DNA of 11,956 nucleotides from the NCBI GenBank assembly GCA_028293365.1, contig JAQGOX010000763.1, positions 1 to 11,956 of the forward strand, given 5' to 3'. Shown piece by piece: positions 6,558 to 11,956 of this stretch (the stretch's first letter is position 1; every line of letters begins with the position of its first letter). This DNA is from Verrucomicrobiales bacterium. GTDB taxonomy: Bacteria > Verrucomicrobiota > Verrucomicrobiia > Limisphaerales > SXQI01. Both the position numbers and the translations under genes were made by a program. Below the pieces are notes generated by a model. The model worked only from the letters and a program-made list of their open reading frames with translations, had not been told where the DNA came from and ran no database searches.

Positions 6558-7069
6558 TGAGCGCTGGGGATGGTTTTTTTTATTTTTTTGCGTTTCTAAC
6601 CCTGTTTTTCGGGGTGCTGGTGGTTTATAATCCATTTAGCCGCAACCCGGTCACGAGTGCGATGTTCCTCGTGCTGACGATCTTATCCCTCGCAGGCCTG
6701 TTCCTGTTATTGAACGCCTTTTTCCTGGCTGCAGTCCAGGTGCTCGTTTACGCAGGGGCTGTCATAGTTCTGTTTTTGTTTGTCATCATGCTTTTGGATA
6801 TCAAGGAGGAGGAGCGTCGAAAAATTCGCGTCATTAGCGCTGGGACTGGTTTTCTAGCGGTCGCTGCGATTGCCTTCACGATTATTTCGCGACTGATTTG
6901 GACAACGCGTCCCGGGGCCGGTTTGCCCGCCGCGACTGTGGTTGGCAGCACCGCCGAATTGGGAACGATTTTATTTCAGAAATTTTTACTCCCGTTTGAA
7001 ATACTTTCTCTTTTGCTGCTGGTTGCCATGGTCGGCGTGATTCTATTAAGCAAAAAGGACCTCAAATGA
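6557..7069 (+). CDS. nuoJ: NADH-quinone oxidoreductase subunit J (NuoJ)
   Basis: NuoJ (ND6 homologue) is a small membrane subunit whose third helix, with a pi-bulge, helps couple quinone chemistry to the proton path. The 170-residue protein is strongly hydrophobic with about five membrane segments. The hallmark VLVYAGAVIVLFLFVIMLLD occupies residues 62-81, and an acidic/basic loop (IKEEERRKIR) follows it. The ATG overlaps the nuoI stop by one base, and its TGA overlaps the nuoK start as ATGA (7066-7069). No missing key residue was seen. Confidence 0.96.
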   Translation: MSAGDGFFYFFAFLTLFFGVLVVYNPFSRNPVTSAMFLVLTILSLAGLFLLLNAFFLAAVQVLVYAGAVIVLFLFVIMLLDIKEEERRKIRVISAGTGFLAVAAIAFTIISRLIWTTRPGAGLPAATVVGSTAELGTILFQKFLLPFEILSLLLLVAMVGVILLSKKDLK

Positions 7070-7374
7070 TGAAGGTAGGCCTGGAGCATTACTTAACGGT
7101 CAGTGCTCTGCTTTTTTGCCTCGGATTGTTCGGCGTCATTGCGCGGCGAAATTTGCTGGTGATTTACATGTGCCTGGAATTGATGCTCAACGCAGCCAAT
7201 CTGGCCTTTGTCGCTTTCTCCCGTTTCAATAACGAGTTGAACGGACAGGTGATGGTTTTTTTCATCGTCACTGTAGCCGCTGCCGAAGTTGCGGTTGGAT
7301 TGGCTCTGATTGTCGCGCTCTATCGGAAGCGGCAAACGGCCCATGTGGAAGACCTGACCTCGATGAAGCTTTGA
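7066..7374 (+). CDS. nuoK: NADH-quinone oxidoreductase subunit K (NuoK)
   Basis: NuoK (ND4L homologue) is a three-helix membrane subunit in the proton-translocating part of complex I. The 102-residue length is typical. The two functionally important membrane glutamates are both present: E38 in YMCLELMLNAANL and E74 in VAAAEVAVGLAL. A conserved arginine-rich turn (IARRNLL) follows helix 1. Start ATG 7066 forms ATGA with the nuoJ stop; the adjacent ATG 7069 is an equally possible start and would remove one residue. nuoL starts 6 bases after the stop. Confidence 0.97.
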   Translation: MMKVGLEHYLTVSALLFCLGLFGVIARRNLLVIYMCLELMLNAANLAFVAFSRFNNELNGQVMVFFIVTVAAAEVAVGLALIVALYRKRQTAHVEDLTSMKL

Positions 7375-7380
7375 TGAACT

Positions 7381-9309
7381 ATGTTTGACCGGCCCGAAAA
7401 CCTAGCCTGGTTGATTTTGCTCCTGCCGCTTTTTTCAGCGGTGGCAATCATGCTATTCACGTCAAAACTTTCGAAGCTGAGCGCCCGCATTTCAATCGCC
7501 GCTGTCGTTGCATCCTTCGCTTTGAGTCTGGTGTTTTTTGTTCTCCTGGGCCAGACCGAAACGATTCAGGTCCCAGCGATCAATTGGATCAATGTCGGAA
7601 CCGGTCCTGGAGCGCTTTCGGTTGAAATCGGCTTGAAGGTCGATCATCTCAGCCTGCTCATGATGCTGATTGTAACTGGCGTCGGAAGCCTCATCCATAT
7701 TTATTCCTACGGATATATGCAGGGTGACCGCTCATTCTCCCGTTATTTTGCGAGCTTGAGTTTGTTCACCTTTTCGATGCTTGGAATTGTGCTCGCGAAT
7801 AATTTTTTCCAGATGTTCGTTTTTTGGGAACTCGTCGGCATATCAAGTTATCTATTGATCGGCTTCTGGTATGAAAAACCGTCTGCCGCTGATGCGGCGA
7901 AAAAGGCTTTTCTGACGAACCGTCTCGGCGATTTCGGATTCCTTCTCGGAATCATTATGATTTGGGGCCTCGTTGGCTCTGTTCAGTTCGACCATATTCA
8001 ACAACGTCTCGCGACGAATCCAGGCGCACTCGGTGTTTACTCGACGCTGGCCGGGTTATTGATTTTCTGCGGCGCGATGGGAAAATCAGCTCAATTCCCG
8101 CTCCATGTCTGGTTGCCGGACGCGATGGAAGGCCCTACCCCGGTTAGCGCACTGATCCACGCGGCGACCATGGTTGCGGCGGGCGTGTATATGCTCTGTC
8201 GCGCGTTCTTTGTTTTTCAGGCTACTCCCGCCGCGCCGGTTTGGTTTCCCTGGTTGCAGGGTGTATCAGCACTGCACGTCGTTGCCTGGATCGGAGGAAT
8301 CACCGCTCTGCTTGCCGCACTGATGGCTGTGCAGCAGAATGACATTAAACGCATCCTCGCCTATTCCACGCTTTCGCAGCTTGGTTACATGGTGATGTCG
8401 GTAGGGTTGAGCGGCCCGGCTCACGCAATGTTCCATCTAACCACCCATGCTTTTTTCAAGGCACTCTTGTTCCTTGGGGCCGGTTCGGTGATTTACGCAG
8501 TGCACCACGAACAGGATATTTGGCGCATGGGCGGGTTGCGCGAGAAATTGCCGATCACATTTTGGACTTTTCTTTTAGGAACGCTGGCACTTTGTGGTCT
8601 TCCACCGTTTAGCGGCTTCTACAGCAAAGATGCGATCCTCGGAAATGCCCGGCATCAGAATACCGGCCTTTTCATCATCGGCGTTTTCGTCGCGATATTG
8701 ACGACGTTCTACATGTTCCGCCTCATTTTTGTGGCATTCCTCGGTTCGAGTCGCTCGGAGGCAAGCAGCCACGCTCACGAGTCACCGCGGATTATGACCT
8801 GGCCGTTGATTGCCCTGGCAGTGCCAACGGTTATTGGGGGGATCATCGGCATTGAGCAGTTCGTCGGGAAGAATCTCGGTGTGGCCGAAGAGTCGCACGT
8901 CGCCTTCATGGACCGGTTCACTGAGCCATTCAATCATGCGCCTTTGGCCGCGATTGCCGGCCTCGGAGCGGTTCTGTTCGGAGGTTTGCTTGCTTATGCT
9001 CTGTATGCCAACGCGCCACGCGATCCATTGCCGGGAATGATTGGCTGGTTCGCCAAGGCAATGCGAAATCGGTTCTATTTTGATGAGTTCTACGATTGGT
9101 TGATCGCGCGAACTCAGGGTGCGTTATCGAACTTCGCCCAGATTATCGATCAATGGATCATCGGCGGTTTATTTATCAAAGGAATTCACGGCACAACCGA
9201 ATTCGCCGGGCGCGCCTTGCGCCTGGCACAGAGTGGCAGCTTGCAAACTTATAGTTTCCTGTTTGCGGCCGGGGCGGCGTTGTTACTCTTCCTGTTTTTC
9301 AAAACGTAA
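7381..9309 (+). CDS. nuoL: NADH-quinone oxidoreductase subunit L (NuoL)
   Basis: NuoL (ND5 homologue) is the distal antiporter-like proton-pumping subunit, with a long lateral helix at its C-terminus. The 642-residue protein has the full family length. The key charged residues are present: E150 in FVFWELVGISSYLLIG (TM5), K235 in GAMGKSAQFPLHVWLPDAME (TM7), the SALIHAATMV histidine region (TM8), and K416 in FSGFYSKDAIL (TM12). The C-terminal block has the usual RFYFDEFYDWL at 564-574 and then LAQSGSLQTYSF at 615-626 before a final membrane helix. It starts 6 bases after nuoK; the region just before the ATG has no strong Shine-Dalgarno. nuoM begins one base after its TAA. It serves as an internal control for the odd NuoM, since its TM7 lysine is intact. 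Confidence 0.97.
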   Translation: MFDRPENLAWLILLLPLFSAVAIMLFTSKLSKLSARISIAAVVASFALSLVFFVLLGQTETIQVPAINWINVGTGPGALSVEIGLKVDHLSLLMMLIVTGVGSLIHIYSYGYMQGDRSFSRYFASLSLFTFSMLGIVLANNFFQMFVFWELVGISSYLLIGFWYEKPSAADAAKKAFLTNRLGDFGFLLGIIMIWGLVGSVQFDHIQQRLATNPGALGVYSTLAGLLIFCGAMGKSAQFPLHVWLPDAMEGPTPVSALIHAATMVAAGVYMLCRAFFVFQATPAAPVWFPWLQGVSALHVVAWIGGITALLAALMAVQQNDIKRILAYSTLSQLGYMVMSVGLSGPAHAMFHLTTHAFFKALLFLGAGSVIYAVHHEQDIWRMGGLREKLPITFWTFLLGTLALCGLPPFSGFYSKDAILGNARHQNTGLFIIGVFVAILTTFYMFRLIFVAFLGSSRSEASSHAHESPRIMTWPLIALAVPTVIGGIIGIEQFVGKNLGVAEESHVAFMDRFTEPFNHAPLAAIAGLGAVLFGGLLAYALYANAPRDPLPGMIGWFAKAMRNRFYFDEFYDWLIARTQGALSNFAQIIDQWIIGGLFIKGIHGTTEFAGRALRLAQSGSLQTYSFLFAAGAALLLFLFFKT

Positions 9310-9310
9310 C

Positions 9311-10876
9311 ATGTCCATTCTGACCTATATTATTGCCTGCCCGTTTGTGGGCGCGTTGCTGGTGCTTTGTGTGCCCCGCAATTACCGCTTCGTGATTCGA
9401 ACAATTGCACTTTCGGCTGCTTTTCTTTCGATGGTTCTTGCGATTCGAGCGTTTGCCGCTTTTTCGGCGGGAGGCGGATATCAGTTCACTCAGCAAAACA
9501 ACTGGGTGCAGGACCTCGGTATCACTTATCACGTAGGCGCAGATGGATTGAACATCGGCTTGATCCTGATGGGCGCCATCGTCGGCTTTGCGGCGACTTG
9601 CATGGCTCGGGAAATCAAAGAACGTGACAAGGAATTCTATCTGCTGCTTTTGATCATGACTGGCGGGATCCTGGGAGCATTCGCATCGCTCGATTTATTC
9701 CTTTTCTATTTCTTCCACGAACTGGCCTTGATTCCGACATTCATAATGATCGGCGTTTGGGGCAGGGGAGAGAATAAGAATTACGCTGCATTTAACATCA
9801 CACTCTACTTGACGGCGGGGGCATTGATCGCATTGATCGGCCTTATTGCGCTTTACCTGACAAGCGGGGCCAGAACGTTCGATATCGTTGCGATGACCGC
9901 GTATGTGAAAACGCATCCGATTTCACTCGCCAACCAAAACTTCATATTTCCGCTGCTCTTATTCGGTTTCGGAATCCTGGTTTCACTTTGGCCATTCCAT
10001 ACCTGGGCTCCGCTCGGCTACGGTGCCGCGCCGACCTCGACCGCCATGCTGCATGCTGGCGTGCTAAAGAAATTCGGTCTCTACGGTCTGATTCGGATTG
10101 CTCTGCCGCTGCTTCCCGATGGCGCACATAGTTGGTTGCATGTCGTTGCCTTCCTTTGCCTGGGAAATATCATTTATTGCGGCCTCGTCGCAATGCGCCA
10201 GCGCGATCTCAATTTGTTGATCGGTAATTCAAGTGTCGCCCACATGGGATTCGTCTTTTTGGGTATCGCGAGCTTGAGTCTTGTGGGTGTGACCGGTGCT
10301 GTCGTGGTAATGATTGCGCACGGACTTTTGGCGGCGCTGACTTTCGCCCTGAGCGGGTACCTTTATCAGCAAACCGGCACCTCCGACATGGGCAAGATGG
10401 GGGGACTCATGCGCCCAATGCCATTCATCGGAGCCGCGTTGGTTATGGCGATGATGGCCGGTTGCGGGTTGCCGGGCTTTGCAAATTTTATCGGTGAAGC
10501 AATGGTGCTTTTTGGTTCCTGGAATGCGTTTCCGTTGCCGACGACCCTGGCGGTTTGGGGTGGCCTGGTGATTGGGGCAGTTTATATGTTGCGGGCGATC
10601 CGGGCGATCGTCCACGGACCCGTAGTGGAGACGCAAACGCAAGTTAAGCTGACGGATGCCGTTTCCCTATGGCGCAAAACGCCATTCGCATTGCTGATCG
10701 TTACATTGCTCATTTTCGGTATTTATCCATCGCTGTTGACCGACAAAATCAAACCGGCGGCCGAATCGATTTTGGCAATGGCCAACGGAGGGACAGTGGT
10801 GCCGGCTAAAGCTCGAATTTCCGCCGGCTCGGCAGCGGCATTTGAGGCAAAGAGTGCGGAACTCAAAACGCACTAA
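9311..10876 (+). CDS. nuoM: NADH-quinone oxidoreductase subunit M (NuoM), lacking the usual TM7 lysine
   Basis: NuoM (ND4 homologue) is the middle antiporter-like pump of the membrane arm. The frame is open upstream to 9119, but that part is antiparallel to good nuoL sequence. ATG 9311, one base after the nuoL stop, gives the normal N-terminus SILTYIIACPF and 521 residues. Present are the TM5 glutamate E137 (FYFFHELALIPTF), the TM8 lysine K254 (GVLKKFGLYGLIR) and the TM12 glutamate E396 (FANFIGEAMVL). The histidine region MIAHGLLAAL is at 334-343. Unusual is TM7: the family pattern with Lys seven residues before the conserved His, then W-LPDAH, reads FGILVSLWPFHTWAPLGYGAAPT at 220-242. Leu223 therefore replaces the lysine, and LPDAH becomes APLGY. 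The end (about 490-521) is an Ala/Lys-rich tail. Identity is firm from context and the remaining motifs. Confidence 0.95.
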   Translation: MSILTYIIACPFVGALLVLCVPRNYRFVIRTIALSAAFLSMVLAIRAFAAFSAGGGYQFTQQNNWVQDLGITYHVGADGLNIGLILMGAIVGFAATCMAREIKERDKEFYLLLLIMTGGILGAFASLDLFLFYFFHELALIPTFIMIGVWGRGENKNYAAFNITLYLTAGALIALIGLIALYLTSGARTFDIVAMTAYVKTHPISLANQNFIFPLLLFGFGILVSLWPFHTWAPLGYGAAPTSTAMLHAGVLKKFGLYGLIRIALPLLPDGAHSWLHVVAFLCLGNIIYCGLVAMRQRDLNLLIGNSSVAHMGFVFLGIASLSLVGVTGAVVVMIAHGLLAALTFALSGYLYQQTGTSDMGKMGGLMRPMPFIGAALVMAMMAGCGLPGFANFIGEAMVLFGSWNAFPLPTTLAVWGGLVIGAVYMLRAIRAIVHGPVVETQTQVKLTDAVSLWRKTPFALLIVTLLIFGIYPSLLTDKIKPAAESILAMANGGTVVPAKARISAGSAAAFEAKSAELKTH

Positions 10877-10891
10877 CAAATTTAAGAACGA

Positions 10892-11956
10892 ATGAACAAC
10901 GTTTCGGGCATCATTCTCGAATTAGCGGTCGCAGGAATCGCGCTGGCGATTCTACTGATCGATCTCTGGCTGCCTGCTGCCCAGAAAAAAAATCTCGCGT
11001 ATGTCGGGATAGCAGGCTTGGCGTTGGTGTTGCTCGGAAGTTTTTATGTGAGCGCCTCGAACCAAACATTCGCCTTCGGCACAAGCTATGTGCTCGACGG
11101 CATGGCGCTGTTTTTCAAACGGTTCTTTTTAGTCGCTGCGATCATCGTCCTGGTTATCTCGATCGATTTTGCTGACCGAATCTCAGTGGGAATTGCTGAG
11201 TTTTACTCCCTCCTTCTTTTCGCTCTGACTGGAATGATGTTTGCCGCCTCGGCGAACGATTTCATTATGGTTTTTGTTTCGCTCGAGCTGATTACAGTCA
11301 CATTTTATATCCTGAACAGTTTTCAACGCGCAAAACTGCACTCCCTGGAGGCCGGTGTAAAATACCTGATCCTCGGCGCGCTTTCGACCGCGTTTACCGT
11401 TTACGGCATCGCTTTCATTTTCGGGAGTGCCCACACCACCGCTTTTAACGACATTTTTAATGGAAAACCGGAAATCCTGAATAGCGCTCTCTTCCAGTTC
11501 GGCTTGTTGATGGTTATCCTGGGGCTTGGGTTCAAGATCGCCGCGTTCCCATTTCATGTTTGGGCGCCAGATGTGTATGAAGGCTCTCCGTTGCCCGCTA
11601 CCGCGCTTCTCGCGATTGGATCGAAGGCGGCCGGATTTGTCCTGCTGATTCGGATTTTATTCAGCGCCACTCCCGCACTCGCCTTGCATTGGCCAAAACT
11701 GTTCGTAGTGGTCGCGGCTATCACCATTCTCTATGGCAATCTCTGCGCCATCCCGCAACGGAATCTCAAACGCTTGCTCGGTTACTCCAGCATCGGGAAT
11801 GCTGGTTATTTACTACTTGGTATTGCTGCCGCGAGTGCTTCTGGTGAGTCGGCTGTTCTCTATTACCTCTGCGGTTATCTCCTGAGCGTATTGGCCGCCT
11901 TCTGTGTCATTTCAATCGTGACCCGGAATACAGAAGATGAAGACATCGCCGTTTTC
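10892..11956 (+). CDS. nuoN: NADH-quinone oxidoreductase subunit N (NuoN), 3' end cut off by window
   Basis: NuoN (ND2 homologue) is the third antiporter-like membrane subunit. From ATG 10892, 15 bases after nuoM, the frame stays open for 355 codons to the window edge. The family is usually about 470-490 residues, so roughly 120 residues are missing. The pump residues are visible: E132 in FVSLELITVTFYIL (TM5), K215 in GLGFKIAAFPFHVWAPDVYE (TM7) and K245 in LLAIGSKAAGFVLLIR (TM8). The later segment LKRLLGYSSIGNAGYLLLG at 292-310 is also typical. The start is supported by the position after nuoM and by the short lead into the first helix. A Shine-Dalgarno is weak: only AAG four bases before the ATG. 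Confidence 0.95.
   Translation, partial: MNNVSGIILELAVAGIALAILLIDLWLPAAQKKNLAYVGIAGLALVLLGSFYVSASNQTFAFGTSYVLDGMALFFKRFFLVAAIIVLVISIDFADRISVGIAEFYSLLLFALTGMMFAASANDFIMVFVSLELITVTFYILNSFQRAKLHSLEAGVKYLILGALSTAFTVYGIAFIFGSAHTTAFNDIFNGKPEILNSALFQFGLLMVILGLGFKIAAFPFHVWAPDVYEGSPLPATALLAIGSKAAGFVLLIRILFSATPALALHWPKLFVVVAAITILYGNLCAIPQRNLKRLLGYSSIGNAGYLLLGIAAASASGESAVLYYLCGYLLSVLAAFCVISIVTRNTEDEDIAVF

Noticed and set aside
9119..9310. Longer NuoM start at 9119
   Set aside because: It would overlap the conserved C-terminus of nuoL by about 190 bases and add residues unlike NuoM. ATG 9311 gives the family N-terminus.
11183..11557. 124-codon minus-strand open frame
   Set aside because: It is antisense to nuoN, whose membrane segments and catalytic residues are clear on the plus strand.
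1..11956. CRISPR arrays, insertion sequences, riboswitches
   Set aside because: No regularly spaced repeats, transposase motifs, terminal inverted repeats or recognisable aptamers were seen. Gene density leaves almost no room outside 943-1039.

Overview
The window is the distal two thirds of a bacterial respiratory complex I (type I NADH:quinone oxidoreductase) operon on the + strand. It runs from the 3' end of nuoE through nuoF, G, H, I, J, K, L and M into a truncated nuoN. The order E-F-G-H-I-J-K-L-M-N is the classical one, so nuoA-D probably lie upstream and the end of nuoN downstream. Moderate GC, a short NuoG, many ATGA-type overlaps and a Uma2-family gene would suit a soil or freshwater Verrucomicrobia-like (PVC) bacterium. 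This is a guess from protein style, not a measurement.

Region 1 (1-295) is the C-terminal part of NuoE with its four 2Fe-2S cysteines. Region 2 (about 296-1039) interrupts the operon. It holds a 63-codon gene with a good ribosome binding site, then an overlapping frame coding for a minimal nucleotidyltransferase-fold protein that lacks an obvious start codon, then a complete tRNA-Gln(CUG) on the opposite strand with its own likely promoter. Region 3 (1040-2476) is nuoF with an unusual C-terminal tail whose DNA folds into small hairpins. Region 4 (2485-3210) is a Uma2/DUF820 putative PD-(D/E)XK nuclease gene whose stop codon overlaps the nuoG start. Region 5 (3207-11956) is nuoG to nuoN, tightly packed with gaps of 21 bases or less, or small overlaps.

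NuoE, F and G make the NADH-oxidising arm: FMN and NADH sites in F, and the N1a, N3, N1b, N5, N4 and N7 clusters by their ligands. NuoI carries N6a and N6b towards the quinone. NuoH shapes the quinone chamber. NuoJ, K, L, M and N form the membrane proton-pumping arm. Nearly all expected ligands and pump residues are visible. The clear exception is NuoM, where the conserved lysine before the TM7 histidine is leucine, while NuoL and NuoN in the same operon keep theirs.

I see no CRISPR array, insertion sequence, rRNA, prophage or strong terminator. The best candidates for something undescribed are the small-ORF/nucleotidyltransferase cassette plus antisense tRNA, the nuoG-coupled Uma2 gene, and the altered NuoM.
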